Below, in pieces: positions 48,327-59,717 of a stretch of DNA of 64,000 nucleotides (position 1 is the stretch's first letter; each line of letters starts with the position of its first letter). Source of the stretch: Bacteroidaceae bacterium (GTDB lineage Bacteria; Bacteroidota; Bacteroidia; Bacteroidales; Bacteroidaceae); the NCBI GenBank assembly GCA_902362375.1, contig CABIVS010000009.1:1-64000 (forward strand), read 5' to 3'. Below the pieces are notes generated by a model, which was given only the letters and a program-made list of their open reading frames with translations, ran no database searches and was not told the DNA's origin. Made by a program: the position numbers and the translations under genes.

Positions 48327-48329
48327 TTT

Positions 48330-50063
48330 TTAATACCAACCTACATTCTGTTTCAAAACGCCATTCGAAAGTGTAATCTGATTATTCGGAATCTGAGAAA
48401 AACCTCGCTTGCCGGTAATATTCGAAACTGTAATGCTTACATCCTCGGGATTTCCCCCGCTGACAACCGACGTAGTGCCTGCAATCTGCGAAGCGGCATA
48501 ATCCACACCCTGACGCAGCAGGTCCCAGTAACGCTGTCCTTCAAAAGCAAACTCCAGCATACGCTCCTTTATTATATTTTCTTTTGTGACCGCAACTTCC
48601 CGATAATCACCTGAAACCGACAAGTTTCCCTTACCATCATTCACCGTATAAGCACGCTGACGTACTTGATTGAGATATGCCTGTGCGCTCGGACTTCCTA
48701 ATTCAGCAGCCATCAACAACACATCAGCATAGCGCATCACAATGAAATCCTGATATTGTGAAATCTGGAAATCGCCTTTGCCTAAACCGGAAACTTCATC
48801 AACAAGCGACCATGCACCGGACTTTTCATCTTTGACCCATTTCGACATCGGAGTATATTTCTTTACCGTATATCCGGTATATTCACGTTGGTCGGCATAT
48901 GATTTTGCATATTCCGAATCATCGGCGATACCTTCACTATCCAGATTGATGATAGAAGCTTCACGACGTGCATCACCTGCACCATAGACAGTCCACATTT
49001 TGGGATTGACCGTACATCCTCCCCATCCTTTTCCGTAAGGTGCATGATTCAAATAACTACGTATTCCCATATAGACCAGCCAGCGGTTTCCATCATTATT
49101 TCCGTCATAGTCTTGCGTATAATTAAATTTCTGTGCCAATACCACCTCCTTATTACCTTTTCCGGCATAGGTTGTAGTCTGTGTATAATCACCTGTCGCC
49201 GCATTTCGGCTCCATGAAGTGGAAGCAGCCGGCCACAAGTTTTTGAATTCTTCAACCAGCCCGTAGCCTTCGGTCTCCGCAACAGAGATAAAATCTTCCA
49301 ATCCCTGCAATACCGAAGCTTTGGTGACACCTTCTACCTGAGGTTCTTTACCGTAATAGCCTGTATAAAACAAGTAAACGCGAGCTAACAGCGCTTCAGC
49401 AGCAAACTTGGTTATATGACCGTCATTCGAAGCAGCTGCACTTTTAGGGTATGCACCTGCCGGAATATTATCCGCAGCAAACTTAAGATCGCTAAAGATA
49501 AGATTGTACACCTCTTCCGGGTTGGCCTGTGCACGGTTCTCATTCACAGGTTCAGTGAATAAGGGAATATTTTCCCAAAGGCGGACCATATCGAAATAAC
49601 ACAAGGCGCGTAAGGCACGACATTCACCCATATAAGTATTTCTCGTCTGGTCACTTGTCCAGGATATCTGACCTTCATGAGCCAGAAGTTCATTACATCG
49701 ATACACTGCTGCATAATAGTTGGTCCATTCCGTTTCCAGCAAGTTCATATCGGAAGGAGATTGCGTAGCATCGAAGCGATCTATCACCTGATAGTTGCGG
49801 GCGTCAGTATTTCCCATACCGGCAAAGCACTCGTCCGCCATGATTTGCGAAGCAAAATAAAAAGCACATGCCTGACTGGACGTAGTACACTGCCAGCCAT
49901 CATAACACCCTATCAATGCCCGCCACGCATCACTCTCAGTCCGGTAGAAGTTACCGGTAGTAGATTCTTTCTTCGATTCCACATCCAGAAAGCCTGCCGT
50001 ACATCCCGTAAGTGACATCACGGCTAGTCCCATTCCCACTATATATAATTTCATATTATTCAT
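48330..50063 (-). CDS. SusD-family surface glycan-binding lipoprotein (xyloglucan-type PUL)
   Basis: 577 aa (ATG at 50054, MKLYIVG, is an equally good start). Lipobox LTGC precedes the SusD domain: FLDVESKKESTTGNFYRTESDAWRALIGCYDGW, the helices GECRALRALCYFDMVRLW and the C-terminal VMRYADVLLMAAELG and EFAFEGQRYWDLLRQG. Partner of the SusC transporter 27 bp upstream. In the B. ovatus xyloglucan locus the SusD homologue is essential for uptake, and the same role is inferred here. Confidence 0.93.
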   Translation of the reverse strand: MNNMKLYIVGMGLAVMSLTGCTAGFLDVESKKESTTGNFYRTESDAWRALIGCYDGWQCTTSSQACAFYFASQIMADECFAGMGNTDARNYQVIDRFDATQSPSDMNLLETEWTNYYAAVYRCNELLAHEGQISWTSDQTRNTYMGECRALRALCYFDMVRLWENIPLFTEPVNENRAQANPEEVYNLIFSDLKFAADNIPAGAYPKSAAASNDGHITKFAAEALLARVYLFYTGYYGKEPQVEGVTKASVLQGLEDFISVAETEGYGLVEEFKNLWPAASTSWSRNAATGDYTQTTTYAGKGNKEVVLAQKFNYTQDYDGNNDGNRWLVYMGIRSYLNHAPYGKGWGGCTVNPKMWTVYGAGDARREASIINLDSEGIADDSEYAKSYADQREYTGYTVKKYTPMSKWVKDEKSGAWSLVDEVSGLGKGDFQISQYQDFIVMRYADVLLMAAELGSPSAQAYLNQVRQRAYTVNDGKGNLSVSGDYREVAVTKENIIKERMLEFAFEGQRYWDLLRQGVDYAASQIAGTTSVVSGGNPEDVSITVSNITGKRGFSQIPNNQITLSNGVLKQNVGWY

Positions 50064-50090
50064 ATTCTCTGATTTTTTTAAGGTTATAAA

Positions 50091-53000
50091 TTAGAACTTC
50101 AGATTGACACCAACGAGGAATGTACGCGGACGAGGATAATACCCCAAGTCGATACCCGATACCCAGTCGGAGGTTCCGTAACCAATTTCGGGATCCATGC
50201 CATCATATTTGGTGAAAGTAAACGCATTCTGTACCTGAATATACAAACGGGCCTGACTGATAGCTTTGAGTTTAATCAGCTTGGCAAAGTCGTAGCCCAA
50301 GGTGATGTTACTAATACGCAGGTAATCACCATCTTGCAGATAAAGATCAGAGAACTGCCAGTTGATATTAGTATCCGTTACACGAGGCATCCGGTTGGAG
50401 GTTCCTTCTCCGGTCCAGCGGTTCAGGATGGCAGTCGTATAGTTAGCCTTGCTATTGGCATGATTACGGTACGATTGCACAATCTGATTGCCAGCGGCTC
50501 CATAGGCTACCAATGAGAAATCAAAATTCTTGTAGTTAAATCCGACATTGAATCCGTAGGTAAAATCGGGAGTGCCATTGCCCAAATCCACCTTATCGTT
50601 ATCGTCGATAATTCCATCCTGATTCTGGTCTACGTAGATAACGTCACCCGCTTGTGCGTCGGCCTGCAGGATGCCATGCTTTCCGTCGGCATTCCAGTTG
50701 GCAATCTGTTCTTTGTTCTGAAAGATACCGGCAGTTTCGTATCCCCAGAAGTAACCGATAGCATGACCATTCTGTGCACGGTAGAACTCCGGTGTATTAT
50801 CATACAACATATTGATTTTGCCGTGAATGATACCATCTTCAGTAGGAATATTCCCTACCTTATTCTTGTTATATGCACCGTTCACACCAATATTATAATT
50901 GAAATCTTTACCTGCTTGGTCATTCCAGGTTAAAGCCAGTTCAAAACCTGTATTCTTCACATCGCCGCCGTTGATAAAAGGTGCACCCGTTCCTGCCGTA
51001 GCCAGAATAGGAGCTTCCACCAGCCAATCTTTAGTTGTCTTGATATAGAAATCGGCGGTCAAACTCAAACGGCTTTTTAAGAAACGTGCGTCAATACCTA
51101 TATTGGTCTGTTCCGAGGTTTCCCAAGTTACGTTCTCATTGGCCAGACGGCTAGGATACGCCCCCCAGTAACCGGACTGTGCCGGAGCACCATCGGTTGT
51201 TCCGAAGATGTAATGGGTATTGGAAGAGGTGATAGGAGCCGTATACTGGTAATTATCGATGTTCTGATTGCCGACCTGCCCCCAACTTGCACGCAACTTC
51301 AGATAATCAAGCCAATTCTGAGTATTCTGCATGAACTTTTCATTTGAGAGAGTCCATCCTGCAGATATAGATGGAAATACGCCGTAACGGTTGCCACGTG
51401 CAAACTTCGATGAGCCATCAGCACGCAAGGTGGCATTCAGCATATAGGTTTCCTTCCAGTTCCATCCGAAACGTCCAAAATAAGAAACTGAGCGACTTTC
51501 ATCATGCGGATATCCATCGACAGACATTCCGTCGTCGGCGCTCGAAGCTGTACCATTACCTACATAGGCATGATCCCAGTCGTCAAAGCCTTCTCTCAAT
51601 GCACCGGTTTTGGCCTGCAGGTAAGTACCGGAATAGCGATATACTTCCATTCCGACTAAAGCATTGAATGCATGTTTGCCGCATGTCCAGTCATAAGCAG
51701 CCGTATTGGTCCAAGTCATTCCTAAAGAATGATTCATATTTTGGGTGGCTGATGTACGAGTCGTATTATAAGTATAAATTGAGAATTGATAAAGCGGATT
51801 GAAACTACGATATTCCGAAGAACCGTACACCGCCCCGAATACGCTTCTCAACTTCAAGTTCCTGACCGGTTGCAGTTCGGCATATACATTGCCGGAGAAT
51901 GTTGCCGTCTTGTTCTTGTTGTTGCTGTTGGTCATCATCAAGCCGTAAGGATTGCCGTCACCGTTATACCAATCGGAGTTCGATGTATCGTTATAAGAAG
52001 AATCATAAACATTGTTATCGCTATAGATTGGAGCAAGCGGCGAAGTGGCAAATGCGCCGCGCAAAGTATTGTTATATTGGTCGGATACTGAAATACCATT
52101 GTTCATTTTGTAGACGAAGCTGACCTGCTCGCCCACTTTCAGCAAATCCGAATCCTTGAATATCTTATGCTCGGAATTGACGCGGAAGTTGTAACGTTCA
52201 TAGTTCGAAACGTCCTTACCGCCCACTACTCCTTCCTGACTCATATATCCCAACGATAAGGCATAAGTGGAAGTCTTCGAACCTCCGGTGATACCCAATG
52301 TATAACTCTGCGTCCTGGTATTGTCTTTAAACATCGAGTCTACCCAATCAGTGTCGTGTACATTTCCATTGGCATCATAAATACTCCGGAACGAACTCCA
52401 GTTGTAAGGCGCATTTCCGGAATTAACAGCCTGCTCGTCCATAATGGTCATGTATTCCTTCGCATTCAGCATATTTATCTTACGTGCCACAGTCTGCACA
52501 CCATAATAGGCATCAAAAGAAATTTGCGCCTTTCCTTCCTTGCCCGATTTTGTGGTAATCAACACTACACCATTGGCAGCCTGTGCACCATAAATAGCTG
52601 CCGAAGCTGCATCCTTTAATATATCGATACTTTCTATATCAGCAGGATTCAAAGTGGAAATATCGCCGCCCACACCATCAATAAGATACAGCGGACTGGA
52701 ATTTCCGACAGTACCCAGACCACGAATACTGACTTTCATATCCGAGCCCGGCTGACCGGAAGTGGAAGAAATGTTCACCCCAGGTGTCTGTCCTTGCATA
52801 CCTTGCAAAGGGCTATTGGTGTTCATCTTGGCAAGACTCTCACCCTGCACCTGCACCGTTGCACCGGTCACCAGTTTCTTTTTCTGCACACCATAACCCA
52901 CCACCACTACTTCATCAAGGATTTCGGTGTCTTCCTTTAATATTACATTGAGCGATTTCTGACCCGTCACAACGATTTCCTGCGTAACGTATCCTATATA

Positions 53001-53264
53001 AGAGAAGACTAAAGTCTGGCCGGATACCACATTCAGCTTGAAATTTCCGTCCATATCGGTTATCGTTCCATTGGCTGTCTCCTTCACCAAGACACTGACC
53101 CCCACCAGAGGCAACTCATCAGTAGCCGAGATAACTACACCACTGACAGTTGAAGTTTGTGAAGGAGCAGCCTTCACAGCCATTATCGGCAAACATAATA
53201 GAATGATTACCGAAAAGCTAAAGAGATGCACAAATGTGCATTTTCTAAAAAAGTGTTTACTCAT
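50091..53264 (-). CDS. SusC-family TonB-dependent transporter (xyloglucan-type PUL)
   Basis: 1057 aa. Long signal (about 1-33) ending VKAA, carboxypeptidase-regulatory-like domain (about 38-115, VSGVVISATDELPLVGVSV), TonB-box region ILDEVVVVGYG, plug with SIRGLGTVGNSSPLYLIDG and IDILKDAASAAIYGAQAANG, then the barrel ending VGVNLKF. It imports oligosaccharides produced by the surface GH5. First gene of the SusC-SusD-SGBP-GH5 operon. A TAATTTTG box lies at 53312-53319 on the minus strand, and a two-copy repeat further upstream may be the HTCS site. Confidence 0.94.
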   Translation of the reverse strand: MSKHFFRKCTFVHLFSFSVIILLCLPIMAVKAAPSQTSTVSGVVISATDELPLVGVSVLVKETANGTITDMDGNFKLNVVSGQTLVFSYIGYVTQEIVVTGQKSLNVILKEDTEILDEVVVVGYGVQKKKLVTGATVQVQGESLAKMNTNSPLQGMQGQTPGVNISSTSGQPGSDMKVSIRGLGTVGNSSPLYLIDGVGGDISTLNPADIESIDILKDAASAAIYGAQAANGVVLITTKSGKEGKAQISFDAYYGVQTVARKINMLNAKEYMTIMDEQAVNSGNAPYNWSSFRSIYDANGNVHDTDWVDSMFKDNTRTQSYTLGITGGSKTSTYALSLGYMSQEGVVGGKDVSNYERYNFRVNSEHKIFKDSDLLKVGEQVSFVYKMNNGISVSDQYNNTLRGAFATSPLAPIYSDNNVYDSSYNDTSNSDWYNGDGNPYGLMMTNSNNKNKTATFSGNVYAELQPVRNLKLRSVFGAVYGSSEYRSFNPLYQFSIYTYNTTRTSATQNMNHSLGMTWTNTAAYDWTCGKHAFNALVGMEVYRYSGTYLQAKTGALREGFDDWDHAYVGNGTASSADDGMSVDGYPHDESRSVSYFGRFGWNWKETYMLNATLRADGSSKFARGNRYGVFPSISAGWTLSNEKFMQNTQNWLDYLKLRASWGQVGNQNIDNYQYTAPITSSNTHYIFGTTDGAPAQSGYWGAYPSRLANENVTWETSEQTNIGIDARFLKSRLSLTADFYIKTTKDWLVEAPILATAGTGAPFINGGDVKNTGFELALTWNDQAGKDFNYNIGVNGAYNKNKVGNIPTEDGIIHGKINMLYDNTPEFYRAQNGHAIGYFWGYETAGIFQNKEQIANWNADGKHGILQADAQAGDVIYVDQNQDGIIDDNDKVDLGNGTPDFTYGFNVGFNYKNFDFSLVAYGAAGNQIVQSYRNHANSKANYTTAILNRWTGEGTSNRMPRVTDTNINWQFSDLYLQDGDYLRISNITLGYDFAKLIKLKAISQARLYIQVQNAFTFTKYDGMDPEIGYGTSDWVSGIDLGYYPRPRTFLVGVNLKF

Positions 53265-53311
53265 GGTATATTGTTTAATAGTTAATTTAAAACATATTGT
53301 TTTCTACACTG

Positions 53312-53319
53312 CAAAATTA
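53312..53319 (-). promoter_or_regulatory. -7 element of the susC-like operon
   Basis: Minus strand reads TAATTTTG, 48 bp before the start codon. The -33 region lacks a TTTG, consistent with a promoter that needs an activator. Confidence 0.5.
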
Positions 53320-53382
53320 TATATTCGGTATGTAACTTCGCTTCTGTAATGTTATTCATATAGGGAGCGTTTTGGAAACGAT

Positions 53383-53420
53383 GGGGTGAATTTGTTTTAT
53401 AAAGGGGATTCATTTGTTTT
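53383..53420 (-). promoter_or_regulatory. Candidate HTCS binding site upstream of susC
   Basis: Minus strand shows two copies of AAAACAAAT followed by AATCCCC or TCACCCC, 22 bp apart at the A-run and 21 bp apart at the CCCC. It lies about 65 bp upstream of the -7 box. A similar pair occurs at 55074-55104. Assignment to the HTCS is inference. Confidence 0.4.
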
Positions 53421-53424
53421 CTTC

Positions 53425-55191
<1,767 letters not shown>

Positions 55192-55228
55192 TGGTAGATT
55201 TTAAGTCTCACTCTAAAAATATCAACTC

Positions 55229-57586
55229 ATGAAAAGCATTAAGAAAATGGTATTAGTATCAGCCTTTGCCGGTACCTGCCTTACAACTCACGCGCAGGCT
55301 ACCCCTCCCGCCATCCCAGCCGATCCGGCTATTGAAGCTAACATCCGGAAATGGCTTCAGAGAATGACCCTCGAACAGAAGATCGGTCAGATGTGTGAAA
55401 TCACCATTGATGTGGTGTCTGACCTTGAAACCAGCCGTGAGAAAGGATTCTGTCTAAGCGAGGCGATGCTCGACACGGTTATCGGTAAATATAAGGTAGG
55501 CTCACTACTGAATGTCCCTCTGGGAGTAGCACAGAAGAAGGAGAAGTGGGCGGAAGCCATCAAGCAGATACAGGAGAAATCAATGAAAGAAATCGGTATC
55601 CCGTGCATCTATGGAGTAGACCAGATTCATGGAACGACCTACACGCTGGACGGAACGATGTTTCCGCAAGGCATCAACATGGGAGCCACTTTCAACCGGG
55701 AACTGACAAGGAAAAGTGCCGAAATATCTGCCTATGAAACCAAAGCAGGATGCATCCCCTGGACGTTTGCCCCGGTTGTCGATTTAGGTCGTGACCCTCG
55801 TTGGGCACGTATGTGGGAGAACTATGGAGAAGATTGTTATGTAAATGCAGAAATGGGCGTGTCGGCCGTAAAGGGATTTCAGGGAGAAGACCCGAACCGC
55901 ATCGGAGCATACCATGTAGCTGCCTGTATGAAGCACTATATGGGTTACGGTGTACCCGTTTCCGGGAAAGACCGTACTCCTTCTTCCATCTCACGCAGCG
56001 ATATGCGTGAAAAACACTTCGCTCCTTTCCTGGCTGCCGTGCGTCATGGTGCATTGAGCGTGATGGTGAATTCCGGCGTTGACAACGGCCTGCCTTTTCA
56101 TGCCAACCGTGAATTACTGACCGAATGGCTGAAAGAAGACTTGAACTGGGACGGTCTGATTGTAACAGACTGGGCGGACATAAACAATCTCTGCACACGG
56201 GATCATATTGCTGCCACCAAGAAAGAAGCTATCAAGATTGCCATCAATGCCGGAATCGACATGTCAATGGTTCCTTATGAAGTGAGTTTCTGCGATTATC
56301 TGAAAGAGTTGGTTGAAGAAGGAGAGGTATCTATGGAGCGCATCGACGATGCAGTAGCCCGTGTGTTGCGTTTGAAATATCGTCTGGGATTATTCGACAA
56401 TCCGTATTGGGACATTAAGAAGTATGACAAGTTCGGTTCTAAGGAATTTGCTGCCGTTGCCCTCCAGGCTGCCGAAGAATCGGAAGTGTTATTGAAGAAT
56501 GACGCACATACCCTGCCGATAGCGAAAGGCAAAAAGATTCTGCTGACCGGGCCGAACGCAAACTCCATGCGTTGCCTGAATGGCGGATGGTCGTATAGCT
56601 GGCAGGGACACGTTGCCGATGATTACACGCAGGCATATCATACAATCTACGAGGCTTTGTGTGAGAAATACGGAAAAGAGAATATTATCTACGAACCGGG
56701 AGTCACCTATGCTCCTTACAAGAACGATAACTGGTGGGAAGAAAACAAACCGGAAATTGAAAAATCGGTAGCAGCGGCAGCACAGGCAGATATTATCATC
56801 GCCTGCATTGGCGAAAACTCTTATTGCGAAACTCCCGGCAACCTGACGGATCTTACCTTATCGGAAAATCAGCGCAATCTGGTAAAAGCTCTGGCCGCTA
56901 CGGGTAAACCTATCGTTTTGGTTCTGAACCAGGGACGTCCGCGTATTATCAATGACATAGAGCCTTTGGCAAAAGCTGTCGTCAACATCATGCTGCCAAG
57001 CAATTATGGTGGCGATGCACTTGCTAACTTATTGGCCGGTGATGCCAACTTCAGTGGAAAAATGCCGTTTACTTATCCCCGCCTAATCAACGCTTTGGCG
57101 ACTTATGACTACAAGCCTTGTGAAAATATGGGGCAAATGGGAGGTAACTACAATTATGATTCGGTGATGGATATTCAATGGCCGTTCGGCTTCGGATTAA
57201 GCTATACCAATTATAAATATAATAACCTAAAAGTAGACAAACCGACTTTCAATGCCGATGATGAGCTGATATTCACGATTGATGTAACCAATACGGGCAA
57301 AGTTGCCGGAAAAGAAAGTGTGTTGTTATTCTCTAAAGACCTGGTGGCAAGCAGTACACCGGACAATATCCGTCTGCGGAACTTTGAAAAGATCTCTTTG
57401 AAACCGGGAGAGACAAAGACTGTTACGTTGAAACTAAAAGGAAGCGATTTGGCATTTGTCGGATATGACGGTAAGTGGAGACTGGAAAAAGGAGATTTCA
57501 AGATCAAATGCGGTGACCAATGGATTGATATTGTATGCGATCAGACGAAAGTATGGAATACTCCGAATAAAAATACTCTTCATTAA
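55229..57586 (+). CDS. GH3-family beta-glucosidase (BoGH3B-like)
   Basis: 785 aa. Signal peptide ending THAQA, followed directly by the GH3 barrel ([39 protein letters not shown]), nucleophile Asp314 in [10 protein letters not shown], the alpha/beta sandwich ([34 protein letters not shown]) and a fibronectin-III-like C-terminus. A second GH3 (32771) belongs to the same locus; two GH3 enzymes are also known in the B. ovatus xyloglucan locus. It acts in the periplasm on cello-type or xylogluco-oligosaccharides. Transcribed alone, divergent from GH43; its 3' flank carries the CACCTATCAC repeats. Confidence 0.9.
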   Translation: MKSIKKMVLVSAFAGTCLTTHAQATPPAIPADPAIEANIRKWLQRMTLEQKIGQMCEITIDVVSDLETSREKGFCLSEAMLDTVIGKYKVGSLLNVPLGVAQKKEKWAEAIKQIQEKSMKEIGIPCIYGVDQIHGTTYTLDGTMFPQGINMGATFNRELTRKSAEISAYETKAGCIPWTFAPVVDLGRDPRWARMWENYGEDCYVNAEMGVSAVKGFQGEDPNRIGAYHVAACMKHYMGYGVPVSGKDRTPSSISRSDMREKHFAPFLAAVRHGALSVMVNSGVDNGLPFHANRELLTEWLKEDLNWDGLIVTDWADINNLCTRDHIAATKKEAIKIAINAGIDMSMVPYEVSFCDYLKELVEEGEVSMERIDDAVARVLRLKYRLGLFDNPYWDIKKYDKFGSKEFAAVALQAAEESEVLLKNDAHTLPIAKGKKILLTGPNANSMRCLNGGWSYSWQGHVADDYTQAYHTIYEALCEKYGKENIIYEPGVTYAPYKNDNWWEENKPEIEKSVAAAAQADIIIACIGENSYCETPGNLTDLTLSENQRNLVKALAATGKPIVLVLNQGRPRIINDIEPLAKAVVNIMLPSNYGGDALANLLAGDANFSGKMPFTYPRLINALATYDYKPCENMGQMGGNYNYDSVMDIQWPFGFGLSYTNYKYNNLKVDKPTFNADDELIFTIDVTNTGKVAGKESVLLFSKDLVASSTPDNIRLRNFEKISLKPGETKTVTLKLKGSDLAFVGYDGKWRLEKGDFKIKCGDQWIDIVCDQTKVWNTPNKNTLH

Positions 57587-57625
57587 TAAGCTTCTTCTCA
57601 TATATAAAAAATCACTTTTCTCTAT

Positions 57626-57724
57626 CACCTATCACCGACGACAATCAAACACCTTATTCATCGAGGTTTCCGGCGGTGATAGGTTGTTTTTTAACCTATC
57701 ACCACATCTGTCACCTATCACCGC
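57626..57724. repeat. Four copies of a CACCTATCACC repeat, two forming a hairpin
   Basis: Copies at 57626-57637, 57674-57685 (reverse), 57693-57703 and 57712-57724. The middle pair forms an 11-bp stem around GTTTTTT. Such tracts flank primase/HU-type islands in Bacteroides genomes, as I recall. It may also serve as the 3' end of the GH3 mRNA. Confidence 0.6.
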
Positions 57725-57770
57725 AAAAAGCACTACTTTCATCACATTTTTGCAAAGACAACCTGAATAA

Positions 57771-58124
57771 CTATGACTTAGAGAGCCATTTCTTTCTTTT
57801 CTTCACAGGAGCCATCACCAATTTAGTATGCAGTTCTTTGATCTCACATAAATCGAACCTTTCCTGTATATACACATACATGATGACCAAACGAATGAGT
57901 TCTTTATTCGGACATGAAAATTCATCTTTAGACAGTCCGTCTATCACTATATTCAACAAACAGAGAGAACACCGCAATTCAGCTTTTGACAATTGGTCTG
58001 CACTTTCAATATTTGCAAAGCTAGGCCAGTTTTCTTTCATAAAACTAAGCTTGTCGACGGAGCGTTCTAAATCGTGCTTCATCAGGCAGGAACGGGAACA
58101 AGTAAAGTTACTCATAACTATCAT
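57771..58124 (-). CDS. Hypothetical small protein
   Basis: 117 aa (or 114 from the ATG at 58115). Soluble, Cys/Lys/Glu-rich, with helical stretches (LSKAELRCSLCLLNIVIDGLSK; KELIRLVIMYVYIQERFD) and a basic tail PVKKRKKWLSKS. No family recognised. It has normal codon use and no transmembrane or signal segment. The opposite strand also carries an open frame, which looks less protein-like (many His/Ser, no start context). It sits in the accessory island with repeats and the HU-like gene. Real but of unknown role is my best estimate. Confidence 0.45.
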   Translation of the reverse strand: MIVMSNFTCSRSCLMKHDLERSVDKLSFMKENWPSFANIESADQLSKAELRCSLCLLNIVIDGLSKDEFSCPNKELIRLVIMYVYIQERFDLCEIKELHTKLVMAPVKKRKKWLSKS

Positions 58125-58208
58125 TTTTAAATTATGTGTTCCCGTTTGCCAATAAAAAAGGCGCGGAAACTATTACTGTACTATCCTGTGAGAGGCTCTG
58201 GTGGGCCG

Positions 58209-58305
58209 TACCCGAATAATAAGCAATAGCTCCACGCCCGTTGAGGTATATAACAAATATATATACAACATGGACGTGGAGACCGGTCACTTATTATCTA
58301 CGGGT
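58209..58305. repeat. Long nested inverted repeat, candidate structured RNA
   Basis: Three collinear complementary blocks: ACCCG (58210-58214) with CGGGT (58301-58305), ATAATAAG (58216-58223) with CTTATTAT (58290-58297), CTCCACG (58230-58236) with CGTGGAG (58275-58281). Together 20 bp of stem with two internal loops enclose a 38-nt AT-rich loop. The short plus-strand ORF across it is not credible as protein. Confidence 0.6.
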
Positions 58306-58502
58306 GCTAAATTTACCAGATTTCTCACAATAGATAATAAAAACACTATCTCCAATACAAAACAAGCGTATCCTCTCCCGAAGACACGCTACAAATATAA
58401 CTATATTTTTCAGACAATGCCACTGTTATCACAGTAAAATAGTTTAATTCTCCCTTGCCCTATATCTATCAAATAGAACAAGGCATATAAATACCTACAA
58501 CA

Positions 58503-58643
58503 AGTAGGAATACTTTGCTTTTCTCCCTGATATAGTTTATCTTTGCTACCGATATAGTTCATTCTTCATGGCCGTGGCGAATTCCTACCACGGCTGTGGA
58601 AAGATACTACCACAGCCATGACGAGATCTCTCCACGGCCGTGG
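58503..58643. repeat. Intergenic element E2: conserved head plus four inverted units (a-b-a'-b')
   Basis: The head (58503-58539) matches E1 (AGTAG.AATACTTTGCTTT, TATAGTTTA). Units follow: a CATGGCCGTGG (58567-58577), b CCACGGCTGTGG (58588-58599), a' CCACAGCCATG (58610-58620) and b' CCACGGCCGTGG (58632-58643); starts are 21, 22 and 22 bp apart. a pairs with a', and b with b', each with one mismatch. Units are GC-rich, unlike the AT-rich units of E1. It lies about 235 bp upstream of the HU-like gene. Confidence 0.8.
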
Positions 58644-58879
58644 GAAACTAATGATAAAGGCACCGGAAGATAACTATCCCTATGCCTTAGTCCAAGAATA
58701 AAGGCAGGATAACTTATAAAAGCCGCTTGATAGCAAACAAACAACAGCTATATAACACCCTCCCTCTAAGTCCGAAGATGATCGATTAGCTTCGCAACAA
58801 CAAAAAAACAATGTCCTTATAGGCTTACAACGATAAATTTAAAATACGTAGTAATGTATAAGGCAAAAACAAGTAAATA
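58644..58879. other. Intergenic region before the HU-like gene, no gene seen
   Basis: No credible ORF or clear TAnnTTTG promoter found. A/T-rich leader just before the start at 58880. Confidence 0.4.
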
Positions 58880-59536
58880 ATGGCAATACAATTTGAATTG
58901 TACAAGACTCCCCGTCCCAAGGATGAGGAAGGTAAGGAAGTGTATCACGCACGTGTAGTCAACTTCCAACACATTGACACAGACTATCTGGCAAAAGAAA
59001 TCCAGATAGCAACTTCTCTAACTGAAGGGGATGTAAAGTCAGTTCTCGAATCCCTAAGTCATTTTATGGGGGATCGTCTTCGGGAAGGACAAAGCGTCCA
59101 TCTGGATGGCATCGGTTATTTCCAGATAAAGCTGAATAGTCAAGAACCTATCACTTCGCCCAAACTAAAAGCGAATCAGATAAAACTCAAAGCCAACATC
59201 AGCTTTAAAGCGGATGCCAAACTGAAAAGGTCAGTCAGTGTTGTTCATGTGGAGCGAAGTAAACTGAAACCCCATTCGGCTGTCCTTTCAAATGACGAGA
59301 TAGACAAATTGCTGACAAACTACTTCAAGAGCAACCCTGTATTAACCCGTCGCGACTTTCAAAGATTGTGCGGCTTTACCCCTACCACTGCCGCACGGCA
59401 AATCAAACGGCTGAAAGAGGAGGAGAAGAAGTTGAAGAATATCAATACTTATTATAATCCGATTTATGTGCCGATGCCGGGATATTATGGCAAGGCGGAG
59501 ATAAAAGAGGATGAAGCAAATACTATACAGCAATAA
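58880..59536 (+). CDS. HU-family DNA-binding protein with C-terminal winged-helix-like extension
   Basis: 218 aa, more than twice normal HU length. Residues about 1-125 fit the Bacteroidetes HU-HIG domain: YHARVVNFQHIDTDYLAKEIQ, LSHFMGDRLREGQSVHLDGIGYFQI and a beta-arm-like ISFKADAKLKRSVSVVHV. A linker leads to a second helix-turn-helix-like part (about 135-185, SNDEIDKLLTNYFKSNPVLTRRDFQRLCGFTPTTAARQIKRL), then a proline/tyrosine tail. Such variants lie in Bacteroides mobile or capsule regions; their target is unknown. The neighbourhood (element E2, long inverted repeat, RhuM-Fic) suggests an accessory island. A 24-bp palindrome lies 43 nt past its stop. Confidence 0.82.
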   Translation: MAIQFELYKTPRPKDEEGKEVYHARVVNFQHIDTDYLAKEIQIATSLTEGDVKSVLESLSHFMGDRLREGQSVHLDGIGYFQIKLNSQEPITSPKLKANQIKLKANISFKADAKLKRSVSVVHVERSKLKPHSAVLSNDEIDKLLTNYFKSNPVLTRRDFQRLCGFTPTTAARQIKRLKEEEKKLKNINTYYNPIYVPMPGYYGKAEIKEDEANTIQQ

Positions 59537-59578
59537 AGTAAAGAGTATGAAAAAAGTGCCCAAGAAGACACTGCCGAT

Positions 59579-59687
59579 CATTTTGCTGACGTCAGCAAAA
59601 TGGTATTCCTGATAATAAATTTCCCCCAAAAAAATAACCTATTTTATGGTAGAATGAGAGACACCTTGAAGCGAGGTATCTCTCATT
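59579..59687. repeat. Perfect 24-bp palindrome and a second hairpin between convergent genes
   Basis: 59579-59602 reads CATTTTGCTGAC followed by its exact complement, with no loop. 59653-59666 (AATGAGAGACACCT) pairs with 59674-59687 with one mismatch around a 7-nt loop. The first may be a protein-binding site, the second a terminator-like hairpin without a T-run. Confidence 0.6.
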
Positions 59688-59717
59688 ATCTATATCACTC
59701 ATTAATAAGACCTAAAT

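Noticed and set aside
58201-58437. 78-aa plus-strand ORF over the nested inverted repeat
   Set aside because: It would need a GTG start with no ribosome site, shows no protein-like pattern, and its sequence is dictated by the repeat.
59653-59687. Hairpin as a rho-independent terminator for HU or RhuM-Fic
   Set aside because: Stable stem, but no T-run in either direction; listed as a repeat instead.
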